From positions 122,093 to 186,092 of the forward strand of contig NZ_RBWS01000016.1 in the NCBI RefSeq assembly GCF_003627955.1: a stretch of 64,000 nt of DNA, given 5' to 3'. Each line of letters opens with the position of its first letter. The stretch's first letter is position 1. The notes beneath the pieces were generated by a model. The model was not told where the DNA came from. It searched no databases and saw nothing but the letters and a program-made list of their open reading frames with translations. Below, one piece after another: positions 16,779 through 25,782 of the stretch. The stretch comes from Sphingobacterium puteale. GTDB lineage: Bacteria; Bacteroidota; Bacteroidia; Sphingobacteriales; Sphingobacteriaceae. The position numbers and the translations under genes were made by a program.

Positions 16779-17636
16779 ATGAGGCCAGTTTATGCTAAAG
16801 CGCTTGAAAATTATAAGCACCGTATTTTTGAAATCCGAAAAGAGAATCAATTTTCCGGAGCATATCATTTTCATAATGAATGCCAATTGACTCACATTAT
16901 TGAAGGGAATGGCAGCAGATACATAGGAAATCAATTCGATGATTTTGAAGCTGACGAGCTAACATTTATTGGACCGGGCCTTCCTCACGTTTGGTACCAT
17001 GAAAAAAAACTGGGTATAAACAGCCCAGTCCCCGAATCCTTATCTCTATTTTTCCATCCCGATGCTATCAGCTCACTGTGCTCGTCGTTATTCGACAATA
17101 CAGCTCTCAAGACATTCTTAGCCAGATCTAAGCAAGGGATGTTATTGTATGGCAATACAAAAAGTAAACTAAAAAAGTTGCTCCGAAAAATGCTTGTGGC
17201 ATCCGACATTCAAAAAACAGCCTGTTTATTTGAGTCCTTAGCAATTCTTCTTGATACAGATGAGTATACTTTGCTACACAGTGAACCCTATCTTATTAGT
17301 CCTTTAAAGAATTATGGTGAGGCCATTGATAATGTTTACGATTACGTTTTTAAAAACTTCGAAAAGAACATTTCGTTAGAAGAAGCGGCTAGGTTAGCTA
17401 ACTTGACAAAACCCGCATTCTGCCGGTTTTTTAAAGCACGTACAAAAAAAACCTTTTCGCAGTTCGTAAATGAAGTCCGTATACAAGAAGCCTGCAGACT
17501 GTTGGGCCAAGACGAAAACCAGATCACCCATATTGCTTATGCCTGTGGATTCAATTCTTTACCCAACTTTAATAAATTTTTTAAATCCATCAAAGGCACT
17601 ACGCCATCCGACTATAAAAGTAGATTATTCATATAA
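16779..17636 (+). CDS. AraC-family transcriptional regulator
   Basis: 285 residues. The sensor half begins with YHFHNECQLTHIIEGNGSRYIG (cupin strands) and continues with LTFIGPGLPHVWYH. The DNA-binding half has SLEEAARLANLTKPAFCRFFKA and ITHIAYACGFNSLPNFNKFF, then KGTTPSDYKS, typical of AraC. This subgroup (a His-containing cupin, about 290 residues) generally controls sugar-related genes in Bacteroidota. It is divergent from the zinc dehydrogenase, with a candidate 21-bp direct-repeat operator between them, so it probably controls that gene. Confidence 0.9.
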   Translation: MRPVYAKALENYKHRIFEIRKENQFSGAYHFHNECQLTHIIEGNGSRYIGNQFDDFEADELTFIGPGLPHVWYHEKKLGINSPVPESLSLFFHPDAISSLCSSLFDNTALKTFLARSKQGMLLYGNTKSKLKKLLRKMLVASDIQKTACLFESLAILLDTDEYTLLHSEPYLISPLKNYGEAIDNVYDYVFKNFEKNISLEEAARLANLTKPAFCRFFKARTKKTFSQFVNEVRIQEACRLLGQDENQITHIAYACGFNSLPNFNKFFKSIKGTTPSDYKSRLFI

Positions 17637-17987
17637 CAAAGGGATTTCGCTAGATTCAGATCATGAGCTTTTTCTACTCGCATGCGAGATTCTTAAACCA
17701 GAAGATCTTCCCACTATCAGGATAAGTCTCCAGTTCCGCTTTCCTTAAGCCCTCTTAAGCGGTACTGGTAAACAGAGCCATCCTTGTAGGCCCACCAAAA
17801 CAACAAGAAGTCACATAGGGGACATTTACAAAAACAGGATTAATATACAGTCAAGGCACATCTCCGAAAAGAAGAACCCCTCAAATGAACTAACAATAAA
17901 GTTGTCATTTATAGCTAGAGAGATCCTGCTTATTTCGATAGTTTTTAGTATTTTGTATCCTAAATTTGGTTAAACCTATCTAACACT
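17637..17987. other. Intergenic region without a recognised gene
   Basis: About 350 bases between AraC and LacI genes, both on the plus strand. No domain-bearing frame was found. A 9-base palindrome GGTTAAACC at 17968-17976, 12 bases before the LacI gene, could be an autoregulatory site but is short. Confidence 0.45.
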
Positions 17988-19007
17988 ATGAAGAACCCTT
18001 TAGGCATCAAGGATATCGCCCGGATGCTCCAAATTTCGGTATCAACGGTTTCACGGGCTTTTCGGGATACACATGATGTCAACCCTGAAACCCGAAAAAA
18101 GGTACTGGCACTTGCCAAGAAACTGAATTTTAAACCCAACAAAAATGCGTCGGCGCTTGCTTCCGGTTCAACAAAAAATATTGGCGTGATTATCCCCTTT
18201 ATCACCAATTACTATTTTTCCATGGTGATTTCAGGTATCCAGGAGGAAGCCTATGAACGTGACTATAATGTCATACTGTATGTGACGAACGATAATGTAG
18301 CGCGTGAGCAAACGCTCCTGGAAAATCTTTCGACAAGCAGTTTAGATGGGCTTCTGATTTCGATCTCTTCCGACTCATCGACCAATGCGCATTTCGAGCA
18401 GCTCATGGCCAAAGGAATGCCCATCGTGTTCTTCGACCGGGTACCCCGCGATATCCACGCTTCAAAAGTTGTTCAGGATGATTTCGCCGGTGCCATGCAG
18501 GCCACCGAATACCTGATCCAGCAGGGCTACCGTCGTATTGCCCACATTGCCGGTCCCGAAAGTTTGCAGTTTACCCAGCAGCGCCTAAGCGGCTACCTTC
18601 GGGCATTGGAGCAACATGATATGCCCGTAGATAAACAGCTCATTGTATTCTCCGGCTTCTCACAGGCACAGGGTGCTGCAGATACGCAGCAACTGCTTGC
18701 TCTTCCTGATCCTCCGGACGCCATCTTCGCTGCCAATGACCGCAAAGCTGTAGGTGCTATCCTGACCATCAAACAGCGGGGACTTTGGGTGGGCCGGGAC
18801 ATTGGTGTCATCGGATTCACAAACGATCCCATCGCCGTTGTAGTCGAGCCAAATTTAAGCACCATCGAAGAACCTGCCATGGAGATCGGCCGAAGAAGCT
18901 GTGCGCTGCTGATCCGTCATATCAAAAATCGGGATTTTGAAGTTCAGGACATCATACTGCCCGGAAAGTTGATCCAAAGGGATTCGACTAGACGGACGAG
19001 TGGCTAG
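17988..19007 (+). CDS. LacI-family transcriptional regulator of the amino-sugar locus
   Basis: 339 residues. The N-terminal LacI helix-turn-helix is IKDIARMLQISVSTVSRAF (residues 6-24), followed by the hinge (NKNASALASGSTKNIGVIIP) and a periplasmic-binding-protein fold sensor with VIGFTNDPIA and TIEEPAMEIGRRS. It converges on nagA with a three-base gap. Because the operon read toward it handles GlcNAc/GalNAc, it likely plays the NagR role and responds to an amino-sugar phosphate. A LacI-type palindrome at 30531-30544 upstream of susC is the best candidate operator. The ligand is inference. Confidence 0.9.
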   Translation: MKNPLGIKDIARMLQISVSTVSRAFRDTHDVNPETRKKVLALAKKLNFKPNKNASALASGSTKNIGVIIPFITNYYFSMVISGIQEEAYERDYNVILYVTNDNVAREQTLLENLSTSSLDGLLISISSDSSTNAHFEQLMAKGMPIVFFDRVPRDIHASKVVQDDFAGAMQATEYLIQQGYRRIAHIAGPESLQFTQQRLSGYLRALEQHDMPVDKQLIVFSGFSQAQGAADTQQLLALPDPPDAIFAANDRKAVGAILTIKQRGLWVGRDIGVIGFTNDPIAVVVEPNLSTIEEPAMEIGRRSCALLIRHIKNRDFEVQDIILPGKLIQRDSTRRTSG

Positions 19008-19010
19008 TCT

Positions 19011-20210
19011 TTATTTGCTATACCGCAGTTCACCTCCGATCAGGCTGTGCTGGATATTGATATGATCATCAAAAAGCACGATATCCGCATCCATGCCTAC
19101 TGCTATCGATCCGATCTGATGATCTAGTCCAAGCAGGCGCGCCGGATTGACCGTCATCATTTTTACTGCCTCTGACAGGCTCACGCCCCCCTGATTAATC
19201 ATCGTCCGGAGCAGGCGGTCTGCCGTAGCCACACTGCCCGCAAAGGAAGAGCGGTCAAGCAATTTAGCTACCCCTTCCTCCACAATCACTTCGGTCCCTC
19301 TACGCAGGCTTCCGAGCACACTTTTCCCTTCGGGCATGCCTGCGGCACGCATTGCGTCGGTAATCAGGATCATTTTGTCCGTGCCCTTCACTTTATGGAT
19401 CAGCCGCAGGAAAGGTTCAGGCAAATGGACCCCATCGGCAATAATCTCTACGTCGATCTGGTCGAGAAGAAAACAACTTTCAATGGCTCCGGCATAACGG
19501 TGGGCATTGCGGCGCGTCATACCGGACATCCCCGAATAAAAGTGCGTGGCCAGACGATAGCCCACCTCCACTGCAGGCAGGATCTCTTCATATACCGCAT
19601 CGGTATGTGCCAGGGCCAGCAGAATGCCATACTTGCGTACGGCACGTCCAAAGTCCAGCGCGCCGGGCAATTCCGGTGCGGCACTCCAACGGCTGATAAT
19701 CGGGTGATAACGCTCGAGGATGGGCAAATATTCCTTCGGATCAGGATTGCGGATGTATTTTGGATCCTGTGCCCCACGTTGGTTCATCGCAAAATACGGA
19801 CCCTCTAAATGCAGGCCCAGAAAACGGCTACCAAAAGTGTTTCGCTCGCGTGCCAGCTCATAAACCGAAAAAAGCTCCAGCAGTTCTTCGGGTTCACTGG
19901 TCAAGGTTGTGGGCAGCATGGCGGTGGTACCATGGCGCAGATGTGTTTCGGCAACCGTCAGAAATGCCGGCACGGTATTGTCCATAAAATCTGCACCGCC
20001 ACCGCCATGTACATGAATATCGATAAATCCCGGTGCCAGATAAAAGCCTTGCGCATCCATCCATTCAGCAGTCGACCAGGCAGCATCGACTGCTTCTCTG
20101 GCTACATAGCCCGCCTTAATGGCTACTATTTTCCCATCGGCAATCCATAGTGTTCCGCCCGCAATCACGTGGTCAGGCATGATAATATTGGCATTCGTAA
20201 TGATCCGCAT
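19011..20210 (-). CDS. nagA: N-acetylglucosamine-6-phosphate deacetylase
   Basis: 399 residues of the amidohydrolase fold. Metal ligands and catalytic residues are visible in FIDIHVHGGGGADFMD, LGLHLEGPYF, LALAHTDA, THFYSGMSGM and the catalytic Asp in LITDAMRAAG. The enzyme removes acetate from GlcNAc-6-phosphate in the cytoplasm. The THFYSGM segment differs from the common THLFNAM, which may reflect a subgroup. It is the last gene of the operon, starting two bases before the transporter stop in transcription order, and converges on the LacI gene. Confidence 0.93.
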   Translation of the reverse strand: MRIITNANIIMPDHVIAGGTLWIADGKIVAIKAGYVAREAVDAAWSTAEWMDAQGFYLAPGFIDIHVHGGGGADFMDNTVPAFLTVAETHLRHGTTAMLPTTLTSEPEELLELFSVYELARERNTFGSRFLGLHLEGPYFAMNQRGAQDPKYIRNPDPKEYLPILERYHPIISRWSAAPELPGALDFGRAVRKYGILLALAHTDAVYEEILPAVEVGYRLATHFYSGMSGMTRRNAHRYAGAIESCFLLDQIDVEIIADGVHLPEPFLRLIHKVKGTDKMILITDAMRAAGMPEGKSVLGSLRRGTEVIVEEGVAKLLDRSSFAGSVATADRLLRTMINQGGVSLSEAVKMMTVNPARLLGLDHQIGSIAVGMDADIVLFDDHINIQHSLIGGELRYSK

Positions 20211-20211
20211 A

Positions 20212-21525
20212 TTAAGTTGTTATTTTCTTTTGTCCGGTCCATCGCTGGATCCGGTGTCCTTTAAAGGCATAAAATACCAGATATAAAAAACAGGGTGTCA
20301 GTATCCAATAGGCCGATTTAGGATCAATGGCATCCGCCAGTACCCCATAGAGCAGCGGTAGTAGCGCATTCCCGCAGAGCCCCATGATCAATAGGGCTGA
20401 CCCCTGCTTGGCCAGTGGGCCAAGCCCCTCCAGTGCCAACGGCCAGATACCTGCCCAGATCAGTGCATTCGGAAACCCGATAAGCACAATAAACCAGATG
20501 GAGATATCCAGGTCCATTTGAAAGAGCACCACATGCCCCTGTGCCGTCACCACCAAGATAGACAAAATCAGTCCAAAAACCGTACAGAAACGCAGCATTG
20601 TCCGCTGACTAAAAACCTTGGGGATCAGTACAATTCCGGACAGATAGCCCAGTATTGTTGCTGTCAATGTGTAAGAGGGCAGCGCTTTGGCTTCCAGCAG
20701 CGATAGCCCCATCACACCAGCATAGTTTATGATCGTATCAATTGCAATGACCTGGGTGCCGACATGCAGAAATATGGCCACAGCCCCCAAGATCAGGTGC
20801 GGATATTGTAAAACACTTTTGTTGCCACCCTTGTTATTTTCCGCTGTCCCCTGCTGTTGGTCGAGTTCAGGAAGGATAGAGAATTTGACCAGTACTCCGA
20901 TCAGAAACAAGATGATACCAACCACGGTGTAAGGGCCGACAACACGTAATATCAATTCATCCAGAGCCAGGGTACGTGCAGCATCCGCCATATGGGGCAA
21001 CTGCTTAAAGAGCTCATTGTCCTGGGGCCGCAGAATGACATAGGAAAAGAGTAAGGGGGCCAGTATTCCGGCGCCCTTATTGCAGATACCCATGATACTG
21101 ATGCGTTGCGCCGCCCGCTCCTTTTCGCCGATCAGCGTAATATAAAGATTGGCCACTGTCTGTAGCAGCGCCAGACCACTTCCCAAGGTGAATAGCCCCA
21201 GCAAAAAGATCGGATAGGCCCGGTTATAAGCCGCGGGAACAAATAAAAACGCCCCCAGGGCCATAATCCAGAAGCCCACCATAATTCCGTTCTTGTAGCC
21301 TATTTTTTTTAGCAGATAAGAGGATGGCATCGACATCAGCAGATAGGAAATATAAAATGCAAAAGCAACGAGGTATGACTGGAAATTACTCAGTTCACAG
21401 GCGATTTTAAAATACGGAATAAGGATGGCATTGATCCAGGATACAAATCCAAAGATAAAAAACATCGTTCCTATGATGCCTATGGATACCCAAGTGGTTT
21501 TCCGATCGGGTGCTGGTGCTGTCAT
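20212..21525 (-). CDS. Sugar MFS transporter, NagP/FucP type
   Basis: 437 residues with about twelve membrane helices. It starts with a short cytoplasmic tail, then GIIGTMFFIFGFVSWINAILIPYF, matching the FucP/NagP H+-sugar symporter family, in which this first helix is conserved. Between nagA and nagB it most likely imports GlcNAc or GalNAc across the inner membrane after uptake by the SusCD pair. It ends one base before nagA starts and begins 10 bases after the nagB stop, so the three form one unit. The substrate is inferred from neighbours. Confidence 0.9.
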   Translation of the reverse strand: MTAPAPDRKTTWVSIGIIGTMFFIFGFVSWINAILIPYFKIACELSNFQSYLVAFAFYISYLLMSMPSSYLLKKIGYKNGIMVGFWIMALGAFLFVPAAYNRAYPIFLLGLFTLGSGLALLQTVANLYITLIGEKERAAQRISIMGICNKGAGILAPLLFSYVILRPQDNELFKQLPHMADAARTLALDELILRVVGPYTVVGIILFLIGVLVKFSILPELDQQQGTAENNKGGNKSVLQYPHLILGAVAIFLHVGTQVIAIDTIINYAGVMGLSLLEAKALPSYTLTATILGYLSGIVLIPKVFSQRTMLRFCTVFGLILSILVVTAQGHVVLFQMDLDISIWFIVLIGFPNALIWAGIWPLALEGLGPLAKQGSALLIMGLCGNALLPLLYGVLADAIDPKSAYWILTPCFLYLVFYAFKGHRIQRWTGQKKITT

Positions 21526-21535
21526 ATGATTCCAA

Positions 21536-22303
21536 TTAGTCTAAAAGTGATGCTGATTCTGCGTCCAGATAGCAGGTGCAGTCGCTGTGCTGCTGCAATA
21601 TGCTGGCTGGATTCAGGTTGGAAATCGGTTTTGTCAGACAGTTTTTTACCGCCTGTGCCTTGCGCCCGTCCGGTACAGCACAGATAATTTTCCGGGCCGA
21701 TAGAATCTGCTGGATAGACATACTGATGGCTTGCAAGGGCACTTCCGTCAGTGAACCAAACCAGCCTTCCCCCAACTGCTGACGTCGACACTGTTCATCC
21801 AGGTTGACCAATAGATAGGCCTCTTTGACGTCAAAATCGGCGGGTGGATCATTGAAAGCCAGATGACCGTTCTCCCCGATTCCCACAAAGGCAACATCGA
21901 TCGGATGCGCTTTGATCTTGTTATGCAGACGTATACATTCCGCGGCCGGATCCTCCTCTCCGTTGATCAGTACCACTTCTTTTAACGGTCCTACCTGATT
22001 CACGAAACGCTCGGTCAGGTATTTTCGGAAGCTGGCCTTATGACTGATGGGCATACCGATATATTCGTCCAGGTGAAACATGCGTACCTTGTTCCAGTCG
22101 ATGGAATCACTGGACACTAAGGTTTCAAGAGTTTCAAACTGGCTCTGTCCAGTCGCCAGGATAATGTTGGCTTCGCCTTTTTCCGCAATGGCGGCTTGGA
22201 TAGCTTCAATTCCTGCAGTTCCTGCATGTACTCCGAGTTCTTCCCGGGTTTTAAATGTTCTAATGTTCACGTTTCTTGATTTTATAGCGTTGTTTTCGTT
22301 CAA
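21536..22303 (-). CDS. nagB: Glucosamine-6-phosphate deaminase
   Basis: 255 residues, the usual length for hexameric NagB. The N-terminal Rossmann-like region holds ILATGQSQFETLETL (phosphate loop) and FHLDEYIGMP, with the catalytic Asp. The ring-opening His lies in VGIGENGHLAFNDPP. The enzyme converts glucosamine-6-phosphate to fructose-6-phosphate and ammonia, completing the cytoplasmic pathway after NagA. In operon order it follows the GH109 gene by six bases and precedes the transporter by 10. Confidence 0.92.
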   Translation of the reverse strand: MNENNAIKSRNVNIRTFKTREELGVHAGTAGIEAIQAAIAEKGEANIILATGQSQFETLETLVSSDSIDWNKVRMFHLDEYIGMPISHKASFRKYLTERFVNQVGPLKEVVLINGEEDPAAECIRLHNKIKAHPIDVAFVGIGENGHLAFNDPPADFDVKEAYLLVNLDEQCRRQQLGEGWFGSLTEVPLQAISMSIQQILSARKIICAVPDGRKAQAVKNCLTKPISNLNPASILQQHSDCTCYLDAESASLLD

Positions 22304-22309
22304 TTTAAC

Positions 22310-23734
22310 TTATGATAGGGCAGCTTGGGTCTCTGCTGCTGCAAGGTCAATATCATGTACTTTATTATTTTTCCAGTTGCCACAGGTAAAATCGGGCACT
22401 TCAATGGGCTGGGACCCATTGGCGACGGACCATTCACTCAAGGGTCCGATGACACTCCAGCTGGCCGCATCATAGACATCCATGTCCATCGGTAGGCCAT
22501 TGCGCAGGCAATCGATCAGGCGCCAGTCCATCATAAAATCCATGCCGCCATGGCCCCCGATCTGTTTGGCCAGTTCCCCGATCCTTTTGACTATCCCTGG
22601 GGTATATTGCTGTTCCAGCTTGACCATCTCTTCGCTTGACAGAAAGTCGGCATGGCCGATGGCGATCTTGCCCGGCAGTGGATATTTCTGCGCAAAAGCT
22701 TTGGTGCCACTGATCAGATGGAGACGCGAATAAGGTCTAGGCGAACTCACATCGTGCTGCAGCATGATTGTACTGCCACTATGGGTCAGTATATTGGATA
22801 TATTCATATTTCCGCGAAGCGGTTTTTCCGCATAGACTTCAAACTGTTTATCTTTCGCTGCCATTTCCTTCGCTTTTTGCTGGAGCATAAAATCTTTGGA
22901 AGACATGGAGCTCATATATTCCATCTTATTTCCACGGTTTACTTTCAGCACCTGACAGACTGGTCCCAGACCATGTGTAGGGTATAGATTGCCGTTGCGT
23001 GCTGCATTCTCCTTAAGCCGCCAGAAATCAAAGCGCTTTTCAGCATCGAAAAAGCTCTCTAGGATATCGTGGATATAAGCGCCCTCACAATGAACGATAT
23101 CGCCAAAAAATCCATGCCGGGCGAGGTTTAAGGTCAGGAGTTCAAAGTAATCATAGCAGCAGTTTTCGAGCATGACGCAATGCTTTTTGGTTTTCTCCGA
23201 AGTCTGTACCAGTCGCCAGCAATCTTCTACGCTCGTCGCTGCAGGGATTTCCAGGGCAACATGTTTCCCCTGTTCCATCGCATAGATGGCCATCTCAGCG
23301 TGCAGTTGCCAGTGCGTGGCAATATAGACTAGATCATAATCCGCCTGTTCACACATTTTTTTCCAGTGTGCTGCATTTTCAGTATAAAGCTGCGCAGGGT
23401 GGCCGCCAGTTTTGATCCGGCCTTTGGCTTCAGCAGCTTTCTCAGGCCGTACATCACAGATGCCGTTGATAGCTACACCCTCGATCTGGCTCAAACGCTC
23501 TACCGCAGCTGATCCCCTATTACCAACACCGATAAAGCCGACCCGTACCGTGGGAATTTTTGGAGCTGCATAGCCCGACATATTAAAGGTAGAACTGTAT
23601 TTTTTTGTGGCTTCCAGTCTGATATGATCCAGTTTGGCCGTTGTCGGAGCCTTATTTTCCTGCGTACAGCCAGTCATCAATCCAATGCCGGCCAATCCTG
23701 ACAGTTTTAAAAATGATCTTCGATTTGTTCCCAT
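22310..23734 (-). CDS. GH109 Gfo/Idh/MocA-type glycosidase lipoprotein
   Basis: 474 residues. A twin-arginine signal (NRRSFLKLSG) is followed by lipobox LMTGC (Cys23), so the folded protein is exported with its cofactor and probably lipid-anchored. A Rossmann motif VGFIGVGNRG at 65-74 binds NAD+, and the Gfo/Idh/MocA core includes CYDYFELL and GDIVHCEGAYIHD. LQHDVSSPRPYSRLH and the GHGGMDFMMDWRL metal/catalytic region are typical of GH109 alpha-N-acetylgalactosaminidases, which act by NAD-dependent transient oxidation. It would supply GalNAc or a related amino sugar to the transporter. The exact linkage is inferred. Confidence 0.9.
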   Translation of the reverse strand: MGTNRRSFLKLSGLAGIGLMTGCTQENKAPTTAKLDHIRLEATKKYSSTFNMSGYAAPKIPTVRVGFIGVGNRGSAAVERLSQIEGVAINGICDVRPEKAAEAKGRIKTGGHPAQLYTENAAHWKKMCEQADYDLVYIATHWQLHAEMAIYAMEQGKHVALEIPAATSVEDCWRLVQTSEKTKKHCVMLENCCYDYFELLTLNLARHGFFGDIVHCEGAYIHDILESFFDAEKRFDFWRLKENAARNGNLYPTHGLGPVCQVLKVNRGNKMEYMSSMSSKDFMLQQKAKEMAAKDKQFEVYAEKPLRGNMNISNILTHSGSTIMLQHDVSSPRPYSRLHLISGTKAFAQKYPLPGKIAIGHADFLSSEEMVKLEQQYTPGIVKRIGELAKQIGGHGGMDFMMDWRLIDCLRNGLPMDMDVYDAASWSVIGPLSEWSVANGSQPIEVPDFTCGNWKNNKVHDIDLAAAETQAALS

Positions 23735-23739
23735 AGTAT

Positions 23740-25767
23740 TTAGTTGATAAGGAGTACTCCTTCGTTACTCAATTGCTTTTTATAACCCTGTACTTTGTCC
23801 TGTAACTGCTGTTTTTCGGACTGTTCACACAATTTACCGTTCAGATGATAGAGTCCCTCGATACTGGTCTGTTGTTTGTTGAGGGCCAGTAGCATCGGGA
23901 TATCACCCCAGCGGAGTATACCCTGCATATGAATCGCCATATTGTAGCTGTCCAGTACACCGCTCTCGTCCGGCAGATAACTGACAGGCATCTGCCGCAG
24001 CAACAAGGGCTGTCCGGTGTCAGCCAGCACATTGCTGATCAATGCAGCGATGGCGGTCTCACGATCAGCAACAAGCAGCCGTTTGTAGCTACTATATTCC
24101 TGTTGCAGATAGTTGTTGATAAGCCCGATTTCAGCTGCCCAGATTCCCATCATGTTGCTGCCCGTCCAGAGCAGGGAGCGCGATAACGTATGAAAGCGTG
24201 GCAGGGCGCCATCAATTTGATCAGCGTTCATGGAGGTGCGCTCGCCAAGCCCGTATAGATCTACCAGCACAACACCCTCGCCTTTACTCCGTAGAGCGTC
24301 AATTTCCGACAATGGCGTCTCTTGTTTACCTTTTGAAGGAAAGTAGACATGCATAGCATTCGTCGCTGCCTGGGGCGGGCTGATCAACAACGGAATCAAT
24401 TGCCCAGCGGAATGCTCCAGAATAACCCGATTCCAGCCCTGCTGCGGCTCCAGCGACTGCACGTGGAATAAGTGGTCAGCAGTGTCGATCAGGGCCATTT
24501 TTTGCAGTTGTTTTTTATATGCATCTTCGTCCAGCGGCGAGGTGGCTATCTGCGATTCTACACGGCTGAATTCTCGACTGACAAATGCTGGGATACTGAG
24601 GATCCCAGCTCTCTTACTCCCTTGTTTCAATACAGCCAGCGCATTGGTATCCAAAGGCTGGAAGTCGGAAACCCGGTGATTATCTCCCCTGCGCTGCATA
24701 GCAAACACCCCGTCAAACCAGCTGATCATACTTCTGTTCATTTCTTCGGTAAAGCTATGCGGCTCATCAAAGAGTTCATAGTCGAGCCGTTCCGCTACCC
24801 CCTGCTGCTCATAAGCGCGCTTCGCAATGCGAAAAGATTTGAGCATCTGCTGCGCATTAAAGGCCGCATTACCATCGCGGAGTGCCGTAATAATTTTGAT
24901 TGCTTTGGGAGCCATTGCCTGCAAAAGTTGCCCTTCTTCAAAATGTAGCAATCCATTTGGATGGAGTTCACAGACACAGTTGCTGTTCATGATATAGGCG
25001 CGGAAGGTACCGACGCTAACGACGGGGACAGCTGCTTTGACCCGAGGATCCATGGCAGCCAGCCACATGGTCTGATTGCCGCCACCACTTGCTCCGGTAG
25101 CTCCTATCCTTTCGGGATCCACCTCAGGCAGATCGCAGAGTAGGTCGATCGCACGGCTATTCTCGAGCAGTTGCATCCCCATCAGGGGCGTGCCCAGATC
25201 AAGCAGCGCCGAACCCAGGTTGGCCCCATGATATTCATGCTGATGCCCGCGGCCGCGCTCGCCCGAGCCCATGGCATCAATGCATAGGCATACATAGCCA
25301 TTGGATGCCAGCATATGCGCTGTTCGCTGGACAATTTCACTGCGCCGTCCCGGAGGCCAATGCCCATGGCTGTTCAGTATCGCCGGAAAGGGTCCCTTTC
25401 CCTTGGGCACATATAAGCTTGCCGGCACATATACCCCGGGCAGGCTCTGGAACACCAGGGTATGGATGCTGTAGCTACCCTTTTCAATCGAAGAAATAAG
25501 CTGCATATCCAGTGGCGGTACGGCGTATCCGTCCAGCTTCAGGTTGTTTCTCACCGTCCGGATAATTTCCTGCGGATCTGCCGTAGTGTGATGATCCAGT
25601 CCTGCCATTAGCTGTTCCACCCGGTCGTCCAACCCGACCCTTAACGGGTCTATTTCTGCCGGCATCGCCAGCACACGAGGTAATGCCGGCTGTTGTTGTG
25701 CTTGTATGTTCGAATTTAATCCCATAAATATGCCTAAAGATATCAGCCCTATTTTGAAGTCTATCAT
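23740..25767 (-). CDS. Exported alpha/beta-hydrolase, acetyl-esterase type
   Basis: 675 residues with a signal peptide (MIDFKIGLISLGIFMGLNSNIQAQ). The first half is an alpha/beta-hydrolase with oxyanion strand PAILNSHGHWPPG, nucleophile Ser227 in GATGASGGGNQT, and a probable catalytic His in DEPHSF. The second half repeats a hydrolase-like layout (VVLVDLYGLGERTS) without a clear nucleophile, giving a two-lobed protein. Family members are annotated acetylxylan-esterase-like and often lie in polysaccharide loci. Here it may remove ester substituents from an amino-sugar glycan before GH109 acts. It precedes the GH109 gene by five bases. Substrate unknown. Confidence 0.8.
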   Translation of the reverse strand: MIDFKIGLISLGIFMGLNSNIQAQQQPALPRVLAMPAEIDPLRVGLDDRVEQLMAGLDHHTTADPQEIIRTVRNNLKLDGYAVPPLDMQLISSIEKGSYSIHTLVFQSLPGVYVPASLYVPKGKGPFPAILNSHGHWPPGRRSEIVQRTAHMLASNGYVCLCIDAMGSGERGRGHQHEYHGANLGSALLDLGTPLMGMQLLENSRAIDLLCDLPEVDPERIGATGASGGGNQTMWLAAMDPRVKAAVPVVSVGTFRAYIMNSNCVCELHPNGLLHFEEGQLLQAMAPKAIKIITALRDGNAAFNAQQMLKSFRIAKRAYEQQGVAERLDYELFDEPHSFTEEMNRSMISWFDGVFAMQRRGDNHRVSDFQPLDTNALAVLKQGSKRAGILSIPAFVSREFSRVESQIATSPLDEDAYKKQLQKMALIDTADHLFHVQSLEPQQGWNRVILEHSAGQLIPLLISPPQAATNAMHVYFPSKGKQETPLSEIDALRSKGEGVVLVDLYGLGERTSMNADQIDGALPRFHTLSRSLLWTGSNMMGIWAAEIGLINNYLQQEYSSYKRLLVADRETAIAALISNVLADTGQPLLLRQMPVSYLPDESGVLDSYNMAIHMQGILRWGDIPMLLALNKQQTSIEGLYHLNGKLCEQSEKQQLQDKVQGYKKQLSNEGVLLIN

Positions 25768-25782
25768 TTTAATTTACCCAAA

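Noticed and set aside
24472..24948. 158-codon frame antisense to the esterase gene
   Set aside because: Shadow of a clear alpha/beta-hydrolase; no plausible protein features.
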